This document shows, in pieces, positions 25,903 to 33,251 of a DNA stretch of 64,000 nucleotides. Made by a program: the position numbers and the translations under genes. Source of the DNA: Curtobacterium flaccumfaciens (lineage in GTDB: Bacteria; Actinomycetota; Actinomycetes; Actinomycetales; Microbacteriaceae); the NCBI RefSeq assembly GCF_004361695.1, contig NZ_SNVW01000002.1, positions 310,001 through 374,000 on the forward strand. Reading direction: 5' to 3'. Each line of letters opens with the position of its first letter. Position 1 is the first letter of the stretch. The notes below the pieces were generated by a model that saw nothing but the letters and a program-made list of their open reading frames with translations, was not told the DNA's origin and ran no database searches.

Positions 25903-26475
25903 CTACCGTGCCGAGGCGTCGGTGAGGAGCGCGCGCAGGGCGTCCTCGAGCGGGCCGGCAACGGCCTCGTGCTCCGCGGACGCCAGCGGCTCGACCTGGG
26001 TCGAGGTCCGGAGCATGGTCATCCCGAGCACCACGGCGAGCGCGATCTCGGCGCGGATGAGCAGGTCGTCGGTGACCGTGCCGGCGACGGCACCGGCCAG
26101 GCGCTCGGCGTAGCGGCGGAGCGTCTCGCGGCGGATGGCGTCGGCGCCGTCGTCGCCGGAGGACCGCAGCAGGAGCATGAGCTGCATCGAGTCCTCGTCG
26201 GTCGGCGACCGCACGACGTGTCCGATCAGGTCGCGGACGGTGCGGTGCGCGTCCACCGCTGCGCGCCCTTCGGTCCCGAGGTCCCGCACGACGCGGTCGA
26301 GGCACGCGCGGAAGAGCCCCTCCTTCGACCCGAAGTACCGGTTGATGAGCGCGACGTTGACGCCGGCGTCGGCAGCGATGTCGCGCACGGTCGTGGCTCG
26401 GTAGCCGTCGAAGGCGAACCGACGTCGCGCGGCCTGCACGAGCAGCAGACGGGTGGCCTCGGCGTCCTTGCTCAT
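25903..26475 (-). CDS. TetR-family repressor of the divergent efflux pump
   Basis: A 190-residue TetR repressor. The HTH is at about residues 20-50 (TTVRDIAADAGVNVALINRYFGSKEGLFRACLDRVV). ATG 26475 is chosen because TACGCT lies six bases upstream; an upstream ATG at 26532 would translate through the operator. It is divergent from a DHA2 pump gene, and two related palindromes occupy the 109-base gap, so it very probably represses the pump and itself. The inducer would be a pump substrate. Confidence 0.9.
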   Translation of the reverse strand: MSKDAEATRLLLVQAARRRFAFDGYRATTVRDIAADAGVNVALINRYFGSKEGLFRACLDRVVRDLGTEGRAAVDAHRTVRDLIGHVVRSPTDEDSMQLMLLLRSSGDDGADAIRRETLRRYAERLAGAVAGTVTDDLLIRAEIALAVVLGMTMLRTSTQVEPLASAEHEAVAGPLEDALRALLTDASAR

Positions 26476-26501
26476 GGTCGAAGCGTACCGGCCCGGACCG
26501 G

Positions 26502-26568
26502 GATGTAAGCAATTGTTGACATCGGCCGACAACCGCGTACCCTCGTCAAGTCAGCAAGCGTTTACATC
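26502..26568 (+). promoter_or_regulatory. Pump promoter with two related TetR operators
   Basis: TTGACA (26516-26521) and TACCCT (26538-26543) form a promoter with a 16-base spacer. Operator 1 (26502-26523) is a 22-base dyad, GATGTAAGCAA / TTGTTGACATC, overlapping the -35. Operator 2 (26550-26568), GTCAGCAAGCGTTTACATC, is its reverse-complement relative at the predicted start. The pair brackets the promoter. Confidence 0.7.
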
Positions 26569-26584
26569 GACCGTACGGAGCACG

Positions 26585-28060
26585 ATGACCGACACCATGG
26601 CGACCCCGCGGACCGGGTCCCACCCCACCACCGACGGCCGGCGGCCGAACAGCACGGCGATCATCGTCTACCTGTCGCTCGGCGGTCTGTCCTTCGCGGT
26701 GCTGCAGTCGCTCGTCGCCCCGGCCCTGTCGACCATCGGGCAGGACCTCGGCGCCTCGACCAGCGCGACGAGCTGGGTCCTCACCGCCTACCTGCTGTCG
26801 GCCTCCGTGCTCACGCCGATCCTCGGTCGTCTCGGGGACATGGTCGGCAAGCGCAAGGTCCTCATCGTCGTCCTGTCGATCCTGCTCGTCGGGGCCGTCC
26901 TCGCAGCCCTCGCGCCGAACCTCGGCACGCTCATCGTCGGCCGTGCGCTGCAGGGCGCCGCCGGCGCGGTCATGCCGCTGTCGATCGGCATCGTGCGCGA
27001 CGAGCTCCCCAAGGAGAAGGTCAGCGTCACCATCGGACTGCTCTCGGCGATCTTCGGCATCGGCGCCGGGGTCGGCATCGTCGCGGCCGGCCCGATCGTC
27101 GAGCACCTGTCGTGGCACTGGCTGTTCTGGCTGCCCGCCGTGCTCGTCGTGATCGCCCTGCTCGGCGCGGTGTTCGGCATGCCCGAGTCCCCCGTCCGGA
27201 AGCCCGGGCGCCTCGACATGGCCGGCACCCTCGTGCTCGGCGTCTCCCTGGTCGCGATCCTGCTGGCGATCAGCGAGGGCGAGACCTGGGGCTGGGGCGA
27301 CGTGAAGACCGTCGGCCTGCTCGTGCTCGGTGCCGTCGCGCTCGTCGCGTTCGTGGTCGTCGAGCTCCGGGTCAGCGAACCCCTGATCGACGTCCGGCTC
27401 TTCGCGGTGCGCGGGGTCTGGACCGCCCACGTCGTCGCCCTCGTCTTCGGCTTCGCGATGTTCGGCACGTTCGTCCTCGTCCCGACCCTGCTGCAGCTGC
27501 CGACCGCCGTCGGGTACGGCTTCGGCAAGGACGTCACCGAGGCCGGGCTCTTCCTCCTGCCGACCGTCGTGATGATGGTGATCGCCGGTCCGATCGCCGG
27601 CATCCTCGTGCGGAAGGTCGGCCCGAAGCCACCGATGCTCATCGGCGGGGTCGCCATCGTCGCCGCCTTCGTCATCCCGGCGATCAGCCACACCGAGCTC
27701 TGGCAGGTCGTCGTGTCCGGCGTCCTGACGGGCATCGGCATCGGCATGGCCCTGGCGGCGTGCTCGAACGCGATCATCGAGAGCGTCCCCGCGAACCAGA
27801 CCGGCGAGGCGATCAGCGCGAACACCGTCGTCCGGACGATCGGCTCCAGCGTCGGCACCGCGGTCATCGCGGCCCTCATCACGTCGCACAGCACCGCGCA
27901 GGGGCTGCCGACCGACGACGCGTTCACGATCGGGTTCTGGGCCTGCACCGGCGTGGCGGTCCTCGCGGTCGTCGGAGCCCTCATCGCCCCGTCGATGCGC
28001 GCCCGCCGCGCAGCGGCCACGGCCCGTGGGATCGACGACCTCGACGAGGTCGCGTCCTGA
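26585..28060 (+). CDS. DHA2-family MFS efflux pump (14 TM type)
   Basis: A 491-residue multidrug transporter-like protein. Helix 1 starts near residue 22 (TAIIVYLSLGGLSFAVLQ), motif A is GRLGDMVGKRKVL, and motif C-like AIFGIGAGVGIVAAGPIVE follows; about 14 helices are visible. GGAG precedes ATG 26585. Expression is controlled by two operators for the divergent TetR. A CTGGAGGC palindrome ends the transcript 20 bases after the stop. Substrate unknown. Confidence 0.9.
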   Translation: MTDTMATPRTGSHPTTDGRRPNSTAIIVYLSLGGLSFAVLQSLVAPALSTIGQDLGASTSATSWVLTAYLLSASVLTPILGRLGDMVGKRKVLIVVLSILLVGAVLAALAPNLGTLIVGRALQGAAGAVMPLSIGIVRDELPKEKVSVTIGLLSAIFGIGAGVGIVAAGPIVEHLSWHWLFWLPAVLVVIALLGAVFGMPESPVRKPGRLDMAGTLVLGVSLVAILLAISEGETWGWGDVKTVGLLVLGAVALVAFVVVELRVSEPLIDVRLFAVRGVWTAHVVALVFGFAMFGTFVLVPTLLQLPTAVGYGFGKDVTEAGLFLLPTVVMMVIAGPIAGILVRKVGPKPPMLIGGVAIVAAFVIPAISHTELWQVVVSGVLTGIGIGMALAACSNAIIESVPANQTGEAISANTVVRTIGSSVGTAVIAALITSHSTAQGLPTDDAFTIGFWACTGVAVLAVVGALIAPSMRARRAAATARGIDDLDEVAS

Positions 28061-28080
28061 CGCCCTGAACGCCACCACCC

Positions 28081-28123
28081 CTGGAGGCCCGTCCTGCGTC
28101 GTCGACGCGGGGCGGGCCTCCAG
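28081..28123 (+). terminator. Palindromic terminator after the efflux pump
   Basis: A 43-base dyad opening CTGGAGGCCCG and closing CGGGCCTCCAG with an inner GCGTCG/CGACGC stem; two mismatches. Variant of the CTGGAGGCGCGG family, 20 bases after the stop. Confidence 0.7.
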
Positions 28124-28267
28124 GCCGGTGCGGTGCCCACCCGCCGTCGCCGCGAGCGCTGCTGAACCTGCGAACCCGCCGAGCACCGTCGCAGGAGCCG
28201 TGACGATCATCGACTCCACGACGTCCACCTCGTGGGCGCGAACGCCGCGCCCCGGACAGGAGACCCC

Positions 28268-28711
28268 ATGAGCAGCACCGACCACGACGAGAGCCGCAGC
28301 AGCAAGCCGTCGTTCCGCGACACGATGACCGCCGGACTCGTGCAGAAGGCACTCGAGCCGGTGCTCCGTGCCGTGCGGGACGAGGTCGCGTCGGCCCGAC
28401 GCGAGGTCGGCGAGCGCGTGAGCGGTGCGAAGACCGGGCTCGTGCTGACCGGGGTCGGCGTGGCCTTCGCCCTGACCACACTCGTGGCCCTCGCCGGCTT
28501 CGTGGTCGCACTCCTCGCCCTGGCGCTGCCGCTCTGGGCGGCCACCGGGATCACCGTCGTGGTCTTCGCGGTCGTGACCGCGATCCTGCTGGCGGTCGGG
28601 GTGCGCGGGATCCGTCGCGGTGTGCCGCCGGTGCCGCGCGACACGATCCAGGCGACGAAGGAGCGGGTCCACTCCGCGAGCAGCACGGACACGGACACGG
28701 AAGCGGTCTGA
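28268..28711 (+). CDS. Actinobacterial holin-X/phage holin 3.6-like membrane protein
   Basis: A 147-residue membrane protein with a charged N-terminal helix (EPVLRAVRDEVASARREVGERVSGAKTG), two adjacent membrane helices (VLTGVGVAFALTTLVALAGFV and LPLWAATGITVVVFAVVTAILL), and a basic C-terminus. The layout matches the actinobacterial holin-X family, which in chromosomes is not tied to prophages and probably has an envelope role. ATG 28268 is preceded by AGGAG. No phage genes are around it. The 207-base gap before it holds a terminator and nothing else I can name. Confidence 0.7.
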   Translation: MSSTDHDESRSSKPSFRDTMTAGLVQKALEPVLRAVRDEVASARREVGERVSGAKTGLVLTGVGVAFALTTLVALAGFVVALLALALPLWAATGITVVVFAVVTAILLAVGVRGIRRGVPPVPRDTIQATKERVHSASSTDTDTEAV

Positions 28712-28771
28712 CCGCCGGTCTGACCGCCGCTCTGACAGCCGGTCTGACCGCCGCTCTGACCGCCGGTCTGA
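28705..28771. repeat. Tandem repeat of a 12-base unit
   Basis: About 5.5 copies of GGTCTGACCGCC with G/C and C/A variants, overlapping the last codons of the holin-like gene and running to the convergent membrane-protein gene. Likely slippage-prone. Confidence 0.85.
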
Positions 28772-29278
28772 CTACATCGCGAGTGTCATGCCGACCACGG
28801 CGACCGTCATCGCGAAGACCTCGCCGCTCCGGACCGCACGACGGTCGTCGCGCCCCCACTCGTACCGGAGCAGCCACCCGCTGAACGCGCAGTAGCCGAT
28901 CACCCCGGCCCCGAGGACCGCGGTGAGCGCGATGCCGTGCCCGGCGTGTCCGTCGGCGAGTCCGGTCGCGTGTCCCATCAGGAGCATCCCGGCCATCACC
29001 ACCGCCGACAGCGCCCGGTGGACGTCCATCGGCTCGGCGCGGCGACCGTCGGCGCGTCGCCGCCGCATCACCGGCAGCGGTGCGAGGAGCAGCAGAACGG
29101 TCGCCGCCAGCAGGGTCCACGACGCGCCGGCGTGCACCACGGGCATGAGCATCGCGACGAGCATCACCGCCGCGGGCACGATCACCGCCGGACGCGGCCG
29201 GTACCGATCCCCGACGATGCAGCACACCGACGCGAACTGCGGCACGACGAGCATGGCGTCGGCGACGGTCTCGTGCAC
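28772..29278 (-). CDS. Small multi-pass membrane protein, His-rich
   Basis: A 168-residue membrane protein with four to five hydrophobic segments, including AVIVPAAVMLVAMLMPVVHAGASW and VVMAGMLLMGHATGLADGHAGHG. Conserved-looking His residues in and between the helices (VHAG, MGHATG, DGHAGHG) suggest metal or proton contacts, but I recognise no family with confidence. GTG 29278 follows GAGGAA. The gene runs toward a convergent holin-like gene across the 12-base tandem repeat. Confidence 0.65.
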   Translation of the reverse strand: MHETVADAMLVVPQFASVCCIVGDRYRPRPAVIVPAAVMLVAMLMPVVHAGASWTLLAATVLLLLAPLPVMRRRRADGRRAEPMDVHRALSAVVMAGMLLMGHATGLADGHAGHGIALTAVLGAGVIGYCAFSGWLLRYEWGRDDRRAVRSGEVFAMTVAVVGMTLAM

Positions 29279-29318
29279 GGCGGTTCCTCGGGCGGGAGCG
29301 CTGGGTGGAGCGCGGTGG

Positions 29319-29708
29319 TCAGTCCTGGGCGCGGGAAGCGGCCTTGGCGGCGCGCTCCTGCTTCACGCGGGCGTTCTCGGCGTGCACCGCTGCCTGCGTC
29401 GCACGCTCGCGGACGAGCCACTCGGGCTTCTGCTCGAGCAGCGTCTTGATCTCGGTCGTGGTCAGCGGATCGTCGATCCCGGCTCGGGTCAACCCCGAGA
29501 TCGAGATGCCGAGCTTCTGCGCCACGACGGGTCGGGGATGCGGTCCGTCACGACGGAGGTCCTCGAGCCAGGTCGGGGGTTCCGTGCGGAGTTCGTCGAA
29601 CGCGGTCCGGCTGATCGGCGCGCTCTGGAAGGTCTCCGGGGCGGCCGCCAGCAGGATGCCGAGCTTCTTCGCGGCCGTCTCGGGCTTCATGGTCTGTTCC
29701 TGCGCCAT
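29319..29708 (-). CDS. DUF5997-like small actinobacterial protein
   Basis: A 129-residue soluble protein: KPETAAKKLGILLAAAPETFQSAPISRTAFDELRTEPPTWLEDLRRDGPHPRPVVAQKLGISISGLTRAGI and a basic coiled-coil-like tail (ERATQAAVHAENARVKQERAAKAA). The middle VVAQKLGISISGLTRAGI resembles a helix-turn-helix, so DNA binding is possible. I recall it as the DUF5997 family. ATG 29708 has TACCCT seven bases upstream (leaderless). It is divergent from a LysR-substrate-domain gene, the two -10 boxes only seven bases apart. Confidence 0.75.
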   Translation of the reverse strand: MAQEQTMKPETAAKKLGILLAAAPETFQSAPISRTAFDELRTEPPTWLEDLRRDGPHPRPVVAQKLGISISGLTRAGIDDPLTTTEIKTLLEQKPEWLVRERATQAAVHAENARVKQERAAKAASRAQD

Positions 29709-29715
29709 ACCGACA

Positions 29716-29734
29716 AGGGTACGGCCCCTATGCT
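29716..29734. promoter_or_regulatory. Back-to-back leaderless -10 boxes
   Basis: Minus-strand TACCCT (29716-29721) serves the DUF5997-like gene and plus-strand TATGCT (29729-29734) serves the LysR-like gene; each lies seven bases from its start codon. The polymerases would compete for the same 33-base gap. Confidence 0.55.
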
Positions 29735-29741
29735 CGTCTGC

Positions 29742-30599
29742 ATGACCGCGGCTCTCACCATCGCCTTCGTGCCCGGGGTCTCCCCCGCCAAGTGGGCACG
29801 CGTCTGGCGGGAACGCTTCCCCTCCGTCGAGCTCCGGCTCCGTCCGATCGGCGCCGACGAGGTGGACGACGCGCTCGCCGGCGAGGTCGACATGGTCTTC
29901 GCCCGGGTCCCCGTCTCGGACGCCCACAACGCGATCCCGCTGTGGACCGAGACCGCCGTCGTCGCGATGCCGAAGGACTCCCCGCTCGCCGACCTCGCCG
30001 AGGTCGACCTCACCGACGCCGAGGTCCACGTCGTCGACCCTGGTCCCGTCCCCGCCGACATCGACGCGACGCTCGACCTGGTCGAGGCGAACGTCGGCGT
30101 GGCGGTCCTCCCCCAGTCGCTGTTCCGCGCCGCCAGCCGCAAGGACCTCGTCGGCCGCCCGCTCGTCGGTGCACCCGGCACCCAGATCGTGCTCGCCTGG
30201 CGCGACGAGGACGCCTCCGACACGACGGAGGAGTTCATCGGGGTGGTGCGCGGGCGGACCGCCAACAGTTCCCGGAACCAGACGGACCAGCCTGGAGGCA
30301 CGGATCGCGACACCGGGGACGGCTCGCGTCCGTCAGGTGGCGGGGACCGGTCGCGTGGCTCGGCCGGCGGTGACGGCGGCGGCAGCGGGAGCGCCGGTGG
30401 CGGCGGTGGCGGTGGCGGTGGCGGTGCCGGTGGCGGTGGCGGCAAGGCGAAGCCCGCCAACGGGAAGACCGTCGCCAAGCGCTCTGCCACGAAGGGCACC
30501 GGCGCGAAGAGCGGCGGCGGGAAAAACTCGACCGGCCGCGGCCGGACCCAGCGCGGGATGAAGGGCAAGCCGAAGCGCGGCTCGAAGGGCAACCGCTGA
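29742..30599 (+). CDS. LysR substrate-binding-domain protein without HTH, Gly-rich basic tail
   Basis: A 285-residue protein. Residues 1-170 are a LysR-type effector domain (TIAFVPGVSPAKWARVWRERFP...VDMVFARVPV...LWTETAVVAMPKDSPLA...EANVGVAVLPQSLFR), but the N-terminal DNA-binding HTH is absent; upstream sequence offers no start that would add one. The last 115 residues are Gly/Ser-rich and then strongly Lys/Arg-rich (KRSATKGTGAKSGG, RGMKGKPKRGSKGNR), a tail suited to nucleic-acid contact. It is paired with the divergent DUF5997-like gene, which could supply the DNA-binding part. Leaderless ATG 29742. A half copy of the dispersed palindrome sits at 30291-30303. Confidence 0.8.
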   Translation: MTAALTIAFVPGVSPAKWARVWRERFPSVELRLRPIGADEVDDALAGEVDMVFARVPVSDAHNAIPLWTETAVVAMPKDSPLADLAEVDLTDAEVHVVDPGPVPADIDATLDLVEANVGVAVLPQSLFRAASRKDLVGRPLVGAPGTQIVLAWRDEDASDTTEEFIGVVRGRTANSSRNQTDQPGGTDRDTGDGSRPSGGGDRSRGSAGGDGGGSGSAGGGGGGGGGGAGGGGGKAKPANGKTVAKRSATKGTGAKSGGGKNSTGRGRTQRGMKGKPKRGSKGNR

Positions 30600-30661
30600 G
30601 GACGACTTCGTCCTGACCGACTGGCGCGTCCTGACCGACGCGTTCAGCCTGACCGACGAGT

Positions 30662-31471
30662 TCAGCGCATGACGGCGGCGGCCGCTCGTGCGACCCGCGC
30701 GCCTCGGGCGTCCTCGGCAGCTGCCCGGGCGTCGGCCACGACACGGGTGTCGGCACGCAGCACGGACCCGGCGTCGAACGGCGGCTGCGGGTCGTACTCG
30801 ATCTGCAGCTGGATCGCCTCGGCGACGGGCTGACCGACGAGTTCAGCCGCGAGCCACAGCGCCATGTCGATGCCCGCGCTCACCCCGGCGGCGGTGACGA
30901 CCGACCCGTCGGCCACCACGCGGTCCTCCACCGGCTGCGCGCCGAACGCCTCGAGCATCGGCTTCGACGCCCAGTGCGTCGTCGCGCGCTTGCCCGCGAG
31001 CAGCCCCGCCGCCCCGAGCACGAAGGCCCCCGTGCACACCGAGGTCACCCAGGTCGCACGCTCGGCTTCGCGCCGGACGAACGCGACCACCGCCGGATCG
31101 AGCATCGCGTCGAACGCTCCGTCCCCGCCCGGCACGACCAGCACGTCCGCGGGGCCCGCCCCGTCGATGGTCGTCGTCGGCACCAGGGCGAGCCCGCAGT
31201 CGCTCGGGACCGGGTCGAGGGTGGCGGCGACGTACTCCACGCGCACGCCGGGCACCCGCGACAGCACCTGCGCCGGGCCCGTCAGGTCGAGCTGCGTCAG
31301 GTCCGGGAAGAGCAGGAACGAGATCCGGATCTCGTCCGGGCCGTGCTCCGGCGTGACCGCGTCGGCGTCGTCCACCGGGTCGGGCGTCGGGACCTCGGCG
31401 TCGACGGGCACCTCGACCACGTCGGCGTCGACCGGGTGGACGGGGTGGACGCGCGGGTTCTCGGAGCTCAT
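30662..31471 (-). CDS. DJ-1/PfpI (GATase1-like) family protein, isonitrile hydratase-like
   Basis: A 269-residue protein. After an acidic, Pro/Val-rich N-terminus (residues 1-55) comes the DJ-1/PfpI fold: ISFLLFPDLTQLDLTGPAQVLSRVPG, VLVVPGGDGAF, and the nucleophile elbow VTSVCTGAFVLGAAGLLAGKRATTHW, with the catalytic Cys and the downstream His. This arrangement fits isonitrile hydratases and AraC-less relatives. The substrate is not certain. The C-terminus is an Ala/Arg-rich helix. ATG 31471 lies six bases after TATGGT (minus strand), leaderless. Confidence 0.85.
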   Translation of the reverse strand: MSSENPRVHPVHPVDADVVEVPVDAEVPTPDPVDDADAVTPEHGPDEIRISFLLFPDLTQLDLTGPAQVLSRVPGVRVEYVAATLDPVPSDCGLALVPTTTIDGAGPADVLVVPGGDGAFDAMLDPAVVAFVRREAERATWVTSVCTGAFVLGAAGLLAGKRATTHWASKPMLEAFGAQPVEDRVVADGSVVTAAGVSAGIDMALWLAAELVGQPVAEAIQLQIEYDPQPPFDAGSVLRADTRVVADARAAAEDARGARVARAAAAVMR

Positions 31472-31509
31472 GTCGCGACCATAGCCCTGCCCGACCAGCA
31501 CGGTGTCGG

Positions 31510-32127
31510 TCAGCCCCAGACGCCCGAGGTCCCCCGCCGGTGGCTGCCGACCAGGTGCGTGTCGACGATGCCGAGCGCCTCCATCAGCGCGTACATCGTG
31601 GTCGGGCCGACGAACGCGAAGCCGCGCTTCCGCAGCGCCTTCGACAGCGCGACGGACTCGTCGGACTTCGTCGGGACCTCGGCGTAGGACTGCGGCTCCG
31701 GCGTCGACGCGGGGCGGAACGACCACACGAAGTCGACCAGGCCGCCGTCCTCGCGCAGGGCGATCGTGGCGTTCGCGTTGGTGATCGTCGCGAGGATCTT
31801 CGCGCGGTTCCGGACGATCCCGGCGTCCGCCATCAGCCGGGCGACGTCGTCCTCACCGAACTGCGCCACGGCGTCGGCGTCGAAGTCCGCGAAGGCCGCA
31901 CGGAACGCCGGCCGCTTCGCCAGGATCGTGCGCCAGGAGAGTCCGGACTGGAAGGCCTCGAGCGAGAGCCGCTCGAACACGCCCCGCTCGTCGCGGACGG
32001 GCATCCCCCACTCGGTGTCGTAGTAGTCACGGAGCAGCGGGTCCGTCGATGCCCACACCGGACGGGCGAGCCCGTCGTCCCCCACGACGAGGTCGGACGC
32101 GGGTGCAGCGACGGGCTCGGGGCTCAT
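31510..32127 (-). CDS. tag: DNA-3-methyladenine glycosylase I, zinc-site variant
   Basis: A 205-residue glycosylase that excises 3-methyladenine. Conserved blocks include DPLLRDYYDTEWGMPV, LEAFQSGLSWRTILAKR, DDVARLMADAGIVRNRAKI, FVWSFRP and ALRKRGFAFVGPTTMYALMEALG. Three of the four zinc ligands of E. coli Tag (Cys4, His17, Cys179) are replaced: RCGW becomes RPVW, YHD becomes YYD, and VGC becomes VGS, while the third-position His is kept (THLVG). The zinc snap is therefore probably lost, as in some actinobacterial relatives. The start ATG 32127 has CATGAT six bases upstream. Confidence 0.93.
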   Translation of the reverse strand: MSPEPVAAPASDLVVGDDGLARPVWASTDPLLRDYYDTEWGMPVRDERGVFERLSLEAFQSGLSWRTILAKRPAFRAAFADFDADAVAQFGEDDVARLMADAGIVRNRAKILATITNANATIALREDGGLVDFVWSFRPASTPEPQSYAEVPTKSDESVALSKALRKRGFAFVGPTTMYALMEALGIVDTHLVGSHRRGTSGVWG

Positions 32128-32158
32128 CCCCCCATCATGGCCGTCCCCGCCGACACCG

Positions 32159-32575
32159 TCATTCCGCGGGAGGGCTGTCCTGCATCGCTTCGGAGTCCAT
32201 CCACACGTACTCCCAGCGGTGGCCGTCGGGGTCGGTGAAGCTCCGCTGGTACATGAACCCGAGGTCCATCTCCGGCCGGTCCTCGTTACCGCCCGACATC
32301 ACCGCGGCGTCGACCACGCGGTGGACCTCCTCCTTCGACGGTGCGCTCAGGGAGTTGATCACCTCGATCGTGCCCGCGTCGGCGATGGGCTTGTCGGTGA
32401 ACTCGGCGAACTTCGCCTTCGTCAGCACCATCACGTAGATCGTGTCGCTGACCACGACGCACGCCGCGGTCTCGTCGGTGAAGTCCGGGTTGATCGAGTA
32501 GCCGAGCGCTTCGTAGAACGCCTTCGAACGCTCGAGGTCGTCGACCGGCAGGTTGATGAAGACCATCGTGTCCAT
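32159..32575 (-). CDS. VOC-superfamily (glyoxalase-like) protein
   Basis: A 138-residue vicinal-oxygen-chelate protein. It has the two-module layout: FINLPVDDLERSKAFYEALGYSINPDFTDETAACVVVSD and, later, FMYQRSFTDPDGHRWEYVWMD, whose DPDGHRWE carries a typical metal-binding His/Glu pair. Members include glyoxalases and antibiotic-binding proteins; no specific activity can be assigned. AAAGGA precedes ATG 32575. Confidence 0.88.
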   Translation of the reverse strand: MDTMVFINLPVDDLERSKAFYEALGYSINPDFTDETAACVVVSDTIYVMVLTKAKFAEFTDKPIADAGTIEVINSLSAPSKEEVHRVVDAAVMSGGNEDRPEMDLGFMYQRSFTDPDGHRWEYVWMDSEAMQDSPPAE

Positions 32576-32886
32576 GGGAGGTCCTTTCGTCAGGTTCAAC
32601 CTGGCGCACGTCCCTCCGCTCCGCAACCGTTCCGCGCCGGTACCACTGTCAACCGTCACCGAGACGGGCCGGAGTCACGCGACCGGCTCGCACCGTGCCT
32701 CCAGGCCGGCGGTGCCCACACGACCGACGCGAGCCGAGACGACACGATCGTGGTCGTACGACGACGAACTCGTCGTGAGTTGCGCACGCTCGCAGTTGCG
32801 GCCACGCGGAAACGACGAGACCGCCGTCGTTCGACAGCGGTCTCGTCGTTCCGGGTCCGCGCGCGCAGCGCAGCGCAGCTCGCGGG
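32576..32886. other. Intergenic region with half palindrome and long-arm hairpin
   Basis: No gene seen. It holds a 15-base half copy CCGTGCCTCCAGGCC (32693-32707) of the dispersed palindrome, a short dyad ACGACGAACTCGTCGT (32761-32776), and a hairpin with arms 32807-32824 (CGGAAACGACGAGACCGC) and 32837-32853 (GCGGTCTCGTCGTTCCG). The hairpin is 20 bases upstream (plus coordinates) of the stop of the next minus-strand gene, so it probably terminates the symporter operon. Confidence 0.7.
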
Positions 32887-33216
32887 TCAGGCCAGCTCGC
32901 GCCCCTCGCCCGCTGCCTTCTGGTGCGCCTCGGCCTCGGCCTGGCCGATGATGTCCTCGGCCGGCACCGGGTTCAGACGGTCCCAGAGGAAGAACAGCAG
33001 CCCGCCGACGAGCATCGAGAGCCCGACCCACAGGTTGATGTGGATGCCGCCGGTCTTCTCGGGGTCGGTGTTCCAGTGCACGATGCCGACGATCGTCGTG
33101 ATGACGCCGTAGAGCACGAACAGGCCGCCGAGGATGCGGCGCAGGTCGAGGCGGCGGGTGGAGCGGACGAGTGCGGCCTTCTGCTCGTCCGTCATGCCGG
33201 TGGTGGTGTCACTCAT
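32887..33216 (-). CDS. Small two-helix membrane protein of the symporter operon
   Basis: A 109-residue protein with a charged N-terminus (SDTTTGMTDEQKAALVRSTRRLDLRR), two membrane helices (ILGGLFVLYGVITTIVGIV and INLWVGLSMLVGGLLFFLWD), and a polar C-terminus. It lies 35 bases after the sodium/solute symporter on the same strand, with AAGGAG before ATG 33216, so it is probably a small partner or accessory of that transporter. I do not know a named function. Confidence 0.8.
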   Translation of the reverse strand: MSDTTTGMTDEQKAALVRSTRRLDLRRILGGLFVLYGVITTIVGIVHWNTDPEKTGGIHINLWVGLSMLVGGLLFFLWDRLNPVPAEDIIGQAEAEAHQKAAGEGRELA

Positions 33217-33251
33217 GTGTGGTGATCTCCTTCGGATCTACAGGACGGGGC

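Noticed and set aside
28268-28711. Prophage holin
   Set aside because: No lysin, structural or integrase genes nearby; chromosomal holin-X-type proteins are common in actinobacteria.
28705-28771. Possible CRISPR-like array
   Set aside because: The 12-base units are contiguous without spacers; simple tandem repeat.
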